37,411 nt of DNA from an uncultured Prevotellaceae bacterium (GTDB lineage Bacteria > Bacteroidota > Bacteroidia > Bacteroidales > Bacteroidaceae), in NCBI GenBank assembly GCA_937877605.1, contig CALFJA010000029.1, forward strand, positions 1-37,411. Direction: 5' to 3'. The notes beneath the pieces were generated by a model. The model saw only the letters and a list, made by a program, of their open reading frames with translations. It was not told where the DNA came from and did not search any database. Positions within the stretch are counted from its first letter, which is position 1, and every line of letters starts with the position of its first letter. A program made the position numbers and the translations under genes. Positions 8,967-16,330 of this stretch are shown here, piece after piece.

Positions 8967-9677
8967 ATGGGAACACTCTACATCGTCCCCACGCCTGTGG
9001 GCAATATGGAAGATATGACACTGCGTGCCATACGCATTCTCCGTGAGGCCGACCTCATCCTGGCCGAGGACACCCGCACCTCCGGTATCCTGCTGAAGCA
9101 TTTCGAGATACGGAACAGCCTGCTCTCGCACCACAAGTTCAACGAGCACGGCACCACGGCAGGCATCGTCGAGCGGCTGAAAGCCGGCCAGACCGTTGCC
9201 CTCATCAGCGATGCCGGCACGCCGGGAATCAGCGATCCGGGCTTCTTCCTGGCTCGCGAGGCCGTCAAGGCCGGCATAACGGTGCAGTGCCTGCCAGGCG
9301 CCACCGCCTGCATACCCGCACTGGTGTGTTCAGGACTGCCCTCCGACCGCTTCTGCTTCGAGGGTTTCCTGCCCCAGAAGAAAGGCCGGCAGACCCACAT
9401 GGCCAGCCTGGCCGAGGAGCAGCGCACCATGATATTCTACGAATCCCCCTACCGTCTGGTGAAGACCCTCCTGCAACTGGCAGAAACCTTCGGTCCCGAC
9501 CGTCAGGCATGCGTCTGCCGCGAAATATCAAAACTCCACGAGGAAAGCCGCCACGGCACCCTTGCCGAACTGGCTGAACACTACACACAGACACCGCCCA
9601 AGGGCGAGATAGTCCTCGTGGTGGCAGGAAGGGAAAAACCGCAGAAACACACCGAAAAACCGAATAAGAAAGACTAA
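8967..9677 (+). CDS. rsmI: 16S rRNA 2'-O-methyltransferase RsmI
   Basis: SAM-dependent enzyme that methylates the 2'-O of C1402 in 16S rRNA. The protein has 236 residues, normal for the family. Tetrapyrrole-methylase-fold motifs are clear: YIVPTPVGNMEDMTLRA at the N-terminus, LILAEDTRTSG, then LISDAGTPGISDPGF and CLPGATACIPALVCSGLP. FYESPYRLVKTL and REISKLHEE follow in the C-terminal half. The start at 8967 is fixed by the conserved N-terminal PTPVGN block, which begins at residue 8. Confidence 0.96.
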   Translation: MGTLYIVPTPVGNMEDMTLRAIRILREADLILAEDTRTSGILLKHFEIRNSLLSHHKFNEHGTTAGIVERLKAGQTVALISDAGTPGISDPGFFLAREAVKAGITVQCLPGATACIPALVCSGLPSDRFCFEGFLPQKKGRQTHMASLAEEQRTMIFYESPYRLVKTLLQLAETFGPDRQACVCREISKLHEESRHGTLAELAEHYTQTPPKGEIVLVVAGREKPQKHTEKPNKKD

Positions 9678-9695
9678 CAATAAAACCGACAAGCA

Positions 9696-10541
9696 ATGAA
9701 AAGACTACTCTTTCTCGCCGTGATAGCCACAGTGGCCCTCACGGCATGTGAAAACCGCGAAAAGAACCTTGCCGACAAGCTGCGCAACGATTCGCTCCAG
9801 ACCATCATCGATGCCCGCGATGCCGAAATCAACGACCTCATGGCCACCTTCAACGACATTGAGGACGGGTTGCGCGCCATCAACGACGCCGAAAACCGCG
9901 TCATGGTGGCCCGTGCCGGAGAGGGTTCCAACCGCGAAGAGACCATCAAGGAGAACCTGGCATTCATCCAGAGCACCATGAAGGAAAACAAACAGCGCAT
10001 AGCCACACTCGAGAAGCAACTGAAAGACAGCAAGTTCAAGGGCGACCAACTGCAGAAGACCATCGCAAACCTGCAACAGCAAATCAAGGAAAAGGAAGAG
10101 CAAATCAGACAGTTGCGCGAGGAACTTGACCGGAAGGATGTGCAAATCGGCCAGATGGGCGAACAAATCAACAACCTGAACACCAGCGTGAACGACCTGA
10201 CCAGCGAGAACGAGCAGAAAAGCCAGACCATCAGCGCACAGGACCAGCAGCTCAACACCGGCTACTTCGTGTTCGGAACCAAGGCCGAACTCAAGGCACA
10301 GAAGATTATCGACGACGGCAAACTGCTCCGCTCCAACTTCAATGCCAACTATTTCACCAAGATAGACATACGCCAGCAGACCGAGTTCAAGCTCTACAGC
10401 AAGTCGGCCCGCATACTGACGGCACACCCGGGTAGCAGCTACACGCTGACACAAGATGCCGACAAGCAATATGTGCTCCGCGTGACCAACCCGCAGCAGT
10501 TCTGGTCCACCAGCAAGTATCTCGTCATCCAGGTGAAGTGA
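9696..10541 (+). CDS. Coiled-coil lipoprotein, unknown function
   Basis: Predicted lipoprotein of 281 residues. The signal peptide ends in a lipobox LTAC with lipidated Cys18. Residues about 25-190 are highly charged with heptad-like spacing (for example NLQQQIKEKEEQIRQLREEL) and should form a long coiled coil. The last 90 residues are a compact, more varied domain with FVFGTKAELKAQKIIDDGK. I recognise this architecture from Bacteroidales hypothetical proteins, but no function is known to me. It follows rsmI by 18 bp and may share its transcript. A terminator hairpin follows at 10589. Confidence 0.75.
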   Translation: MKRLLFLAVIATVALTACENREKNLADKLRNDSLQTIIDARDAEINDLMATFNDIEDGLRAINDAENRVMVARAGEGSNREETIKENLAFIQSTMKENKQRIATLEKQLKDSKFKGDQLQKTIANLQQQIKEKEEQIRQLREELDRKDVQIGQMGEQINNLNTSVNDLTSENEQKSQTISAQDQQLNTGYFVFGTKAELKAQKIIDDGKLLRSNFNANYFTKIDIRQQTEFKLYSKSARILTAHPGSSYTLTQDADKQYVLRVTNPQQFWSTSKYLVIQVK

Positions 10542-10588
10542 CGCCACGCAGGAACAGGCGCCATGCAGGCGCTGAACCTCATGTAAAC

Positions 10589-10629
10589 AGCAGGGCGCAG
10601 ATGAGGATTATTCCCATCTGCGCCCTGCT
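10589..10629. terminator. Hairpin terminator between convergent genes
   Basis: A 15-bp perfect inverted repeat (AGCAGGGCGCAGATG at 10589-10603 with its complement at 10615-10629) and an 11-nt loop. It lies between the 3' ends of the lipoprotein gene and leftward tadA. T-runs are short (TTTCC), so it may act as a barrier or mRNA 3' stabiliser as much as a classical terminator. Confidence 0.75.
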
Positions 10630-10651
10630 TTCCTTTCGGCTGGGTGCCTTT

Positions 10652-11104
10652 CTATCTCCGTTGGCGGAAGAAATCCTGCATCAGCGCCTTGCACTCCTCC
10701 TCAAGCACACCCGCCGTCACCTCCGTCCGCCTGTGCAGTGCCTGCGGAGCATACTGGCGGAAGCCGCGTTTCTCGTCGGCCGTGCCGTAGACCACCCGCG
10801 CCATCTGAGCCCAGCCAATGGCACCTGCACACATCACGCAGGGCTCCACCGTGACATACAGCGTACACTCGGTGAGGTATTTCCCTCCGAGAGCGTTCGC
10901 CGCAGCCGTGATGGCCTGCATTTCGGCATGCGCCGTCACATCGGTCAGCGTCTCGGTGAGGTTATACGCCCGGCTGATGATGCGCCCCTGGCACACCACC
11001 ACGGCACCCACGGGCACCTCGCCGCGCCCAAAAGCCTTCTGTGCTTCGAGCAAAGCCATTCGCATGAACTGCTCGTCGGACTGCAAAAGAGTAGTGTCGG
11101 TCAT
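10652..11104 (-). CDS. tadA: tRNA-specific adenosine deaminase
   Basis: Converts the wobble adenosine (A34) of tRNA-Arg(ACG) to inosine. The protein has 150 residues, standard for TadA. The zinc-dependent deaminase motifs are intact: TAHAEMQAI, with the catalytic HAE, and TVEPCVMCAGAI, with the PCxxC zinc ligands. EVPVGAVVV near the N-terminus also fits. It is transcribed alone leftward. A TACTTTTG box on the minus strand lies 23 bp upstream. Confidence 0.95.
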   Translation of the reverse strand: MTDTTLLQSDEQFMRMALLEAQKAFGRGEVPVGAVVVCQGRIISRAYNLTETLTDVTAHAEMQAITAAANALGGKYLTECTLYVTVEPCVMCAGAIGWAQMARVVYGTADEKRGFRQYAPQALHRRTEVTAGVLEEECKALMQDFFRQRR

Positions 11105-11127
11105 GATTTTTTTCGGTTTCCAAGGGG

Positions 11128-11135
11128 CAAAAGTA
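11128..11135 (-). promoter_or_regulatory. Probable tadA -7 box
   Basis: The minus strand reads TACTTTTG, an exact TAnnTTTG match, 23 bp upstream of the tadA start. The matching upstream TTTG is not clear. Confidence 0.5.
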
Positions 11136-11169
11136 GGGAAAATCCATTACATAATTGAAAGAAAACCAC

Positions 11170-11177
11170 TATTTTTG
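11170..11177 (+). promoter_or_regulatory. Probable yraN-birA -7 box
   Basis: TATTTTTG, an exact TAnnTTTG match, lies 15 bp upstream of the yraN ATG, implying a very short leader. The upstream element is poor. It is divergent to the tadA box about 40 bp away. Confidence 0.5.
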
Positions 11178-11192
11178 CCCAAAACACCGAAT

Positions 11193-11567
11193 ATGGCAAA
11201 GCACAATCTGCTTGGCCAGTGGGGCGAACAACTGGCACGGGACTATCTCGAAGGGAAAGGCTATTTCCTCCGCGACCAGAACTTTTCGGCCAGGAAACAG
11301 GAACTGGACATCGTCGCCCTGTCGCCCGACGGCACCACACTGGTGTTCATCGAGGTGAAGACCCGCACCGACGACCAACTGCTCGCCCCCGCAATGGCCG
11401 TTGACCGCAGGAAAATACGCAACCTGGCGCGTGCCGCCGACAACTACATGAAGCAGGAAGCGCTGGAACTCGATGTGCGTTTCGACATCGTCACCATCGT
11501 GGGCGACACCCCACAGAACGCCAGGATTGAACATATAGAAAATGCCTTCAACCCCTTGCTCATATAA
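11193..11567 (+). CDS. yraN: UPF0102 / YraN-family putative nuclease-fold protein
   Basis: Protein of 124 residues in the YraN (UPF0102) family, which has a restriction-endonuclease-like fold and no established role. The family pattern is present in order: GQWGEQLARDYLEGKGY, then QELDIVALSPDGTTLVFIEV and KTR. The E, D and E-x-K residues of a PD-(D/E)xK site are visible. The ATG at 11193 is chosen because the family begins there. The longer open frame upstream is antisense to tadA. birA starts 4 bp after the stop. Confidence 0.9.
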   Translation: MAKHNLLGQWGEQLARDYLEGKGYFLRDQNFSARKQELDIVALSPDGTTLVFIEVKTRTDDQLLAPAMAVDRRKIRNLARAADNYMKQEALELDVRFDIVTIVGDTPQNARIEHIENAFNPLLI

Positions 11568-11571
11568 AACC

Positions 11572-12321
11572 ATGCGAAAACTGATCAAACTGGATTCCGT
11601 TGATTCCACCAACACCTATCTCCTGAACTACACTCCGGGCGAGGGTGAAGGCCAGACCGTGGCAGTGGCCGAGGAACAGACGGCCGGGCGCGGTCAGGGC
11701 ACCAACCAGTGGGAGAGCGAGCGCGGCAAGAACCTGCTCTTCTCGGTGCTCATACATCCAGCCGGCGTAGCTCCCGTACGGCAGTTTTGCCTCTCCATGG
11801 CGGCGGCACTGGCACTGAAGGACACTCTCGATGCCCTGACCGGTGGTATCAGCCTCAAATGGCCCAACGACATCTATTGGCACGACCGCAAACTCTGCGG
11901 CATCCTCATAGAGACTCGCCTGAAGGGAAACACTATCGCAGACTGCGTGTTCGGCATCGGATTGAATGTCAACCAGCAGCGCTTCCGCAGCGATGCACCG
12001 AATCCGGTGTCGCTCTGTCAGGTGCTGGGCAGGGAACTGCAGCGCGACGAACTGCTCCGGCAGATACTCCGTAACCTCGACAACCGCCTTTCACAAATAT
12101 ACAACGGCAACGACGATGCCCTCCGCAAGGACTATCACCACGCCCTCTACCGCCTCGGCGAGACACACAACTACCTCCTCCCCGACGGGCAGACCATCCG
12201 TGCCACCTTGACAGGCGTGGCACCCGACGGACACCTTCAACTCTCGGTACAGACCCCGGCAGGTGCCGTCGGCCGCTCCTTCGCATTCAAGGAGATTGCC
12301 TTCGAGATAGCAAAAAACTGA
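11572..12321 (+). CDS. birA: Biotin--protein ligase, monofunctional
   Basis: Activates biotin to biotinyl-5'-AMP and transfers it to the carboxyl-carrier lysine of biotin enzymes. The protein has 249 residues. Motifs are: VDSTNTYLLNY at the start, EQTAGRGQGTNQWESERGKN (biotinyl-AMP loop), SLKWPNDIYW (active-site lysine) and KLCGILIETRL. There is no N-terminal winged helix, so unlike the E. coli enzyme it should not act as a repressor. The C-terminal SH3-like domain is present. It starts 4 bp after yraN, forming a two-gene unit. Confidence 0.94.
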   Translation: MRKLIKLDSVDSTNTYLLNYTPGEGEGQTVAVAEEQTAGRGQGTNQWESERGKNLLFSVLIHPAGVAPVRQFCLSMAAALALKDTLDALTGGISLKWPNDIYWHDRKLCGILIETRLKGNTIADCVFGIGLNVNQQRFRSDAPNPVSLCQVLGRELQRDELLRQILRNLDNRLSQIYNGNDDALRKDYHHALYRLGETHNYLLPDGQTIRATLTGVAPDGHLQLSVQTPAGAVGRSFAFKEIAFEIAKN

Positions 12322-12352
12322 AGGAAAAAACTCGCCGTAGTGAAAAATATAT

Positions 12353-12360
12353 TACCTTTG
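12353..12360 (+). promoter_or_regulatory. Probable pyrH -7 box
   Basis: TACCTTTG matches TAnnTTTG exactly and lies 41 bp upstream of the pyrH ATG, in an AT-rich gap after birA. No good upstream TTTG is visible. Confidence 0.5.
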
Positions 12361-12401
12361 TATGGCAAACAAATACCGAAAACAATAAAACCGTAATCAA
12401 T

Positions 12402-13112
12402 ATGGCACGATTCAACCGAATACTTCTCAAACTGAGTGGCGAAAGTCTGGCTGCAGGCAACGGCTTTGGGATAGACACCAATCGGCTGGCAGAGTATGCC
12501 CGGCAAATCAAGGAAATCCAAGACATGGGCGTGGAGATAGGCATCGTCATCGGCGGCGGTAACATCTTCCGCGGCCTGAGTGGCGCAACAAAAGGCTTCG
12601 ACCGCGTCAAAGGCGATCAGATGGGCATGATGGCAACCGTCATCAACTCCCTGGCGCTGAGTTCGGCGCTCGATGCCGTGGAGGTGAAAAACCGCGTCCT
12701 TACTGCAATCCGTATGGAACCCGTGGGCGAGTTCTACACAAAATGGCGGGCCATCGAGGCCATGAAGCAAGGCTATGTCTGCATCTTCTCCGCAGGAACG
12801 GGGAGTCCCTATTTCACCACCGACACGGGCTCGGCCCTCCGCGGCATTGAAATCGAGGCCGATGTGATGCTCAAAGGCACACGCGTCGACGGCGTCTACA
12901 CTGCCGATCCCGAAAAAGACCCGACGGCACGGAAGTTCACCGAAATAACCTATGAGGAGGTGCTGCGCCGCGGGCTCAGGGTAATGGACACCACAGCCAC
13001 CGCCATGTGCATGGAGAACAATCTCCCCATCTATGTGTTCAACATGGACCAGGTGGGCAATCTCCGCCGCGTCATAGAAGGAGAACCCATCGGCACCCTT
13101 GTGAAAAAGTAG
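12402..13112 (+). CDS. pyrH: Uridylate (UMP) kinase
   Basis: Phosphorylates UMP to UDP in pyrimidine nucleotide synthesis. The protein has 236 residues, normal for bacterial PyrH of the amino-acid-kinase fold. Motifs: LLKLSGESLAAGNGFGID at the N-terminus, IGGGNIFRG, GDQMGMMATVINSLAL and FTTDTGSALRGIEIEADVML. KGTRVDGVYTADPEKDP follows. In many Bacteroidales frr lies next to pyrH. Here a terminator and then phage DNA follow instead. Confidence 0.96.
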   Translation: MARFNRILLKLSGESLAAGNGFGIDTNRLAEYARQIKEIQDMGVEIGIVIGGGNIFRGLSGATKGFDRVKGDQMGMMATVINSLALSSALDAVEVKNRVLTAIRMEPVGEFYTKWRAIEAMKQGYVCIFSAGTGSPYFTTDTGSALRGIEIEADVMLKGTRVDGVYTADPEKDPTARKFTEITYEEVLRRGLRVMDTTATAMCMENNLPIYVFNMDQVGNLRRVIEGEPIGTLVKK

Positions 13113-13143
13113 GAACCGCTTTCCAAATGCGCACATAAAATAA

Positions 13144-13174
13144 AAAGAGGAGCACCAAAACAGTGCTCCTCTTT
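13144..13174 (+). terminator. pyrH intrinsic terminator
   Basis: A 12-bp perfect stem (13144-13155 with 13163-13174), a 7-nt loop CAAAACA, and T-rich DNA after it, 31 bp past the pyrH stop. It is the last clear host feature. Confidence 0.9.
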
Positions 13175-13271
13175 GCTTTTCCGTCGGGATTACTGGATTG
13201 GCTTTTTCGTCAAACATTTGTAGAACTCATTGATAATCAGTACCCATTTTTCTGACGATGGCATAAAACCG

Positions 13272-13293
13272 CGCCGAGTTTTCGCCGAGTTTT
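13272..13293. repeat. Perfect 11-bp tandem duplication at the host-phage junction
   Basis: CGCCGAGTTTT occurs twice head to tail (13272-13282 and 13283-13293). It lies in the gene-free gap between the pyrH terminator and the phage repressor, where the left attachment site should be. I cannot define att boundaries without the right end. Confidence 0.6.
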
Positions 13294-13354
13294 GCCCCTT
13301 TTTAACTTTCTCAATATCAAACAATTATGTTGTTTTAGTTATACTTTTGTATAA

Positions 13355-13738
13355 TCATTTCTCGTCAGAGGAAACACTACGCTGTGTTAAATTGAGCAAC
13401 TTTTTTGTGAGTTCAGAGTTATCTCGATAAAGTATCTCATTACTTTTCGTGAGTCGTTCAATATCTTTTTCTTGACGCGTGAGCAAAGAGACGAATGCCT
13501 GCGTATTGTCTTCCTTAACTTCCTCAGTCCCCAAAAGCAACCAGTTGGCATCAACCCAGTCGACCGACTGTACAATCCTCACCAATGCATCATAACTTGG
13601 AAGATTTCTTCCGTTGATTAAATTCTTCAGTGTTTGCCAACTAATACCGGAACGTTGCGAGAATGCAGACACCGTCAGACCTTCCCGTTCAAGAATGTAG
13701 GAAATTCTACTTTGAATTGTTGATTGTTGTTCTTCCAT
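13355..13738 (-). CDS. XRE-family phage repressor
   Basis: DNA-binding protein of 127 residues, the likely lysogeny repressor. An N-terminal helix-turn-helix covers about residues 8-60 (LTVSAFSQRSGISWQTLKNL followed by INGRNLPSYDALVRIV). The C-terminal half, RQEKDIERLTKSNEILYRDN onward, has heptad spacing and probably dimerises as a coiled coil. It has no peptidase domain, so induction would not follow the LexA-type self-cleavage route. It is the only leftward gene in this part and faces away from the control operon across a region with four repeated operator-like sites. Confidence 0.88.
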   Translation of the reverse strand: MEEQQSTIQSRISYILEREGLTVSAFSQRSGISWQTLKNLINGRNLPSYDALVRIVQSVDWVDANWLLLGTEEVKEDNTQAFVSLLTRQEKDIERLTKSNEILYRDNSELTKKLLNLTQRSVSSDEK

Positions 13739-13762
13739 TTTATTATTGTGTTTTTGAATACC

Positions 13763-13846
13763 TCAAACAAATGTTTTAAAATTATCAAACAAATATCTTG
13801 GAAATATCAAACAAATGTTTTAATTTTGCCAAAAACAAATAGTTTG
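13763..13846. promoter_or_regulatory. Repressor operator array
   Basis: Three copies of TCAAACAAATGTTTTA or a close variant begin at 13763, 13785 and 13807, exactly 22 bp apart (about two helical turns). The middle copy is TCAAACAAATATCTTG. A fourth, degenerate copy (AAAACAAATAGTTTGA) begins at 13831, 24 bp on. The core AAAC-AAAT-GTTT is partly palindromic, as expected for a dimeric HTH repressor. The array fills the space between the divergent repressor and the rightward control operon. Confidence 0.8.
13797..13828 (+). promoter_or_regulatory. Rightward early promoter overlapping operators
   Basis: CTTG at 13797-13800, a 20-nt spacer, and TAATTTTG at 13821-13828 (exact TAnnTTTG). The third operator copy (13807-13822) lies between the two promoter elements, so a bound repressor would block it. 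It would feed the genes starting at 13911. Another -7 match, TATATTTG on the minus strand at 13854-13861, might serve the repressor. Confidence 0.65.
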
Positions 13847-13910
13847 AACAATACAAATATATTGATTTTAATCGAATTATAGCTTAACAATTTAATCTTT
13901 TTACTGAAAA

Positions 13911-14114
13911 ATGGTATTTTCTGAGTACATGCAATCGCTACCTGTTGTAGAGTATCGTGCAAAAGCAAAAGAACTTCGCGAAGAATGCAGAGTAGACAAC
14001 ACCACCCTATGGCGCTGGATTTACAAGCAGAGAACCCCGTCGCCCCTCTATCGGAAAGAAATTGCCAGAGTTCTGCAGATGGAAGAAAATGATTTGTTTC
14101 CACAGACCGTATGA
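13911..14114 (+). CDS. Small HTH regulator, Cro-like position
   Basis: Protein of 67 residues. The central part, CRVDNTTLWRWIYKQRTPSP followed by LYRKEIARVLQME, has the pattern of a helix-turn-helix or excisionase-like fold. Its place opposite the repressor suggests a Cro-type or activator role. It overlaps the next gene by 4 bp (ATGA), so the two are probably coupled. Function is inferred from position. The sequence itself is not one I can name. Confidence 0.65.
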   Translation: MVFSEYMQSLPVVEYRAKAKELREECRVDNTTLWRWIYKQRTPSPLYRKEIARVLQMEENDLFPQTV

Positions 14115-14674
14115 GACTTGAACTTACAGAATTCTACAAAACTCCAGAGGGAGACATTATGTATAAGCAACCTGGTCAGCCGGTTTTGTTGCTTACACAG
14201 AACGACCGTGTTCTTGTGCAAGACTTGCTGAATGCAATACGCACACGCTACCCGCAGGCTTTCATTGCATTGTCGAATCTCTACACAAAGAGCGAACCCA
14301 ACAGAGTTCTTTACGAGTTCAATATCGTTTCGCGCTTCATCCGGTGCAATTTCGGGGAATATAACATGAACACTCCCGACATCGACATCGATGGATTCTT
14401 CCGGTTTGAAGAAGTGGGTTGCCCACTGCGAGGCGAATGTAAATATGAAGGCTGCATCTGTAAGCCGAAGATTGAAAGCCGGCTCACTCAACGAGAGCAA
14501 GAAATCATTGCGTTGATTGCCAGAGGAGAGCAGGCGGCAGAGATAGCAGAGCAGTTATACATATCGCCGACAACCGTCAATCGTCACCGCGAGAACATTA
14601 AGGCAAAACTGGGTTTGCGCACCATTGCGCAAATAGTAGGTTATTATTACGAACATTTAAGAGAAAAAGAATGA
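14111..14674 (+). CDS. LuxR-type HTH regulator with four-cysteine cluster
   Basis: Protein of 187 residues. The C-terminal 60 residues are a clear LuxR/GerE-type HTH: LTQREQEIIALIARGEQAAE then IAEQLYISPTTVNRHRENIK and AKLGLRTIAQIV. The N-terminal half is unlike receiver or autoinducer domains. Just before the HTH it carries Cys104, Cys110, Cys115 and Cys117 (CPLRGECKYEGCICKP), which could bind zinc or an iron-sulfur cluster. It lies in the phage control operon, overlapping both neighbours by 4 bp. A phage activator sensing redox or metal state is possible but unproven. Confidence 0.8.
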   Translation: MRLELTEFYKTPEGDIMYKQPGQPVLLLTQNDRVLVQDLLNAIRTRYPQAFIALSNLYTKSEPNRVLYEFNIVSRFIRCNFGEYNMNTPDIDIDGFFRFEEVGCPLRGECKYEGCICKPKIESRLTQREQEIIALIARGEQAAEIAEQLYISPTTVNRHRENIKAKLGLRTIAQIVGYYYEHLREKE

Positions 14675-14940
14675 ACGCTAAAAATTTTGAACAAGCCATT
14701 CTGCGATTGGCGAAAGACATTACCATCGATGAAATGCGCTATCGTGGAAAAACAATCCGCGAGGTTGTGGGCCATACAGAGCACAGTTACGTTCTCTGGG
14801 ACCAGTTCGGCCGCGGGTTCTCCGCTCAGTTGAAAGGTCAACGCGAAAAGTTCTTGGATTTTTTCGACCCTGACGATCTGAAAATTTCAGAAGGCGTCCA
14901 ACTGTTGAGAAACGAAAGTTTCGACTTGAATTTTGAATAG
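14671..14940 (+). CDS. Hypothetical phage protein
   Basis: Protein of 89 residues that I do not recognise. It is charged and has no membrane segment. Motifs such as RYRGKTIREVVGHTEHSYVL and FLDFFDPDDL are visible but not diagnostic. Overlapping the LuxR-type gene by 4 bp, it is the last gene of the control operon before a hairpin at 14979-15012. Confidence 0.6.
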   Translation: MNAKNFEQAILRLAKDITIDEMRYRGKTIREVVGHTEHSYVLWDQFGRGFSAQLKGQREKFLDFFDPDDLKISEGVQLLRNESFDLNFE

Positions 14941-14978
14941 CACTTGTCTACAAAGGCCCTGAGAAGGCACTCTTTGGA

Positions 14979-15012
14979 AGGAGAGGTTCTCCAAAATAGC
15001 GAAACCTCTCCT
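14979..15012 (+). terminator. Hairpin after the control operon
   Basis: AGGAGAGGTT (14979-14988) pairs with AACCTCTCCT (15003-15012) around a 14-nt loop, 39 bp after the stop of the gene ending at 14940. No long T-run follows, so it may slow or partly end transcription. Confidence 0.5.
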
Positions 15013-15070
15013 CATCTTTGAAATCATTAGGTTCTGGAACGCTTGCCAGAGGCGGCAGCCACTTTCAGCA

Positions 15071-15223
15071 ATGGAGTGGTTGATGTCTACCACCATCAAA
15101 TTCACTGCCGCCTACTTGCAGGCTCCTAACTCAAAATTGATAAACCCTCTGCAGAAAGCCGTCAAACAGAGCAAACGGCATGAGAAAGCGACCGCAGGCG
15201 CCGCCTGCATGCTTCATAAGTAG
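15071..15223 (+). CDS. Small basic ORF, uncertain
   Basis: An open frame of 50 codons from ATG 15071, or 46 from ATG 15083. The translation (STTIKFTAAYLQAPNSKLIN onward, ending in AACMLHK) is basic and not low-complexity. It fills most of the otherwise empty stretch 14941-15285. I know no family for it. The rest of the gap holds only the hairpin at 14979-15012. Confidence 0.35.
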   Translation: MEWLMSTTIKFTAAYLQAPNSKLINPLQKAVKQSKRHEKATAGAACMLHK

Positions 15224-15285
15224 GATGAGCGTGGGAGCGTTACCCACCTGCGGAGCAGAACTTCACCACTAAAGACCACCTCACA

Positions 15286-16236
15286 ATGTCAAACAGCGAA
15301 TACAGCGCAAAAAGCATCAGAAAAAGTTTTGCCGAACGCGGTTGTTTCTACACCGACAGCCGACTGGCAGAATTGATGAAGGCGGAACTCGGGCCCATCG
15401 ATGAGGTCTATGACCCGACGTGTGGCGATGGTCAGTTGTTGGCGGTCTTCCCTGATAACGTAAAGAAATATGGTCAGGAAATAGACCCACAACAATTAGA
15501 GAACGCCCGTGAAAGGTTGGTGAATTTCGAAGGGGTGGCAGCCGACACACTGAAAGCACCGGCATTCATGGGCAAGCGGTTCAAAGGCATCATTGCCAAT
15601 CCACCATTCTCTATCAAGTGGGAACCTGACGAAAACGATCCACGTTTCAGTGTCGCCCCATGTCTACCGCCACCCAGTAAGGCCGATTATGCCTTTCTTC
15701 TGCACATTCTCCACCTGTTGTCCGACGATGGCAAGGCGGTGGTGTTGAATTTTCCAGGCGTTCTCTATCGAGGACAACGAGAAGGAAAAATCAGAGAGTG
15801 GATGCTCCGGCGGAACTACGTAGAAAAGGTAATCCACATTGAAGGCGGTTATTTTGAAGACACCAACATTGCAACCGCCCTGCTCGTACTTCGCAAGCAG
15901 CGCACGAGGACAGATGTGGAGTTTGTCGACCACGAGCACAATCTGACAGCCGTTGTTCCTTTTGAAAAGATCCAGCAGGAGGGATTCAATCTATCAGTGC
16001 GCAACTACATCCAACCGCCGGAACCCGAGCGCGAGAAGGTTGACCCCGTGCAGTTGGAACTGTTGGCGCAGCGCAGTTTCCTTCGAAAGTTGCGTGCAGA
16101 ATTGCAGATGTCGCTCTTTGCCTGCAAGATGGAGGGCCTTGACGTTAGGCCGTTTCTTGCTGAAATAAAGAAAATCGTTGCCAGTGCAGAGCGTGAATTT
16201 ATACGTGGAAAACAACAACCGCATTTGTTTGGCTGA
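15286..16236 (+). CDS. Orphan N6-adenine DNA methyltransferase
   Basis: SAM-dependent DNA methyltransferase of 316 residues, related to the catalytic part of type I HsdM-like N6-adenine enzymes. Motif I is DPTCGDG (residues 43-49) and the catalytic motif IV is NPPF (105-108). VLNFPGVLYRGQREGKIREW and GGYFEDTNIATALLVLRKQ match the family's later blocks. No restriction subunit or specificity subunit is nearby, so it is probably a solitary phage enzyme that protects or marks phage DNA. The C-terminal 70 residues are helical and charged. Confidence 0.88.
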   Translation: MSNSEYSAKSIRKSFAERGCFYTDSRLAELMKAELGPIDEVYDPTCGDGQLLAVFPDNVKKYGQEIDPQQLENARERLVNFEGVAADTLKAPAFMGKRFKGIIANPPFSIKWEPDENDPRFSVAPCLPPPSKADYAFLLHILHLLSDDGKAVVLNFPGVLYRGQREGKIREWMLRRNYVEKVIHIEGGYFEDTNIATALLVLRKQRTRTDVEFVDHEHNLTAVVPFEKIQQEGFNLSVRNYIQPPEPEREKVDPVQLELLAQRSFLRKLRAELQMSLFACKMEGLDVRPFLAEIKKIVASAEREFIRGKQQPHLFG

Positions 16237-16330
16237 TATGCAAAGACACGGAACGATATACACAGAGATCCACAATCATGGGCGACGCTCTGGAGGCAAT
16301 CAGGACGGCAACCGATGCAGTCTGCGACGC

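Noticed and set aside
13230..13430. A 66-codon frame before the repressor
   Set aside because: It runs antisense into the repressor gene and its translation has no coding character.
13763..13846. CRISPR array
   Set aside because: The repeats are 16 bp with 6-bp gaps, AT-rich and located at a promoter. No cas genes are present.
15286..16236. Complete restriction-modification system
   Set aside because: No nuclease or specificity subunit is found on either side of the methyltransferase.
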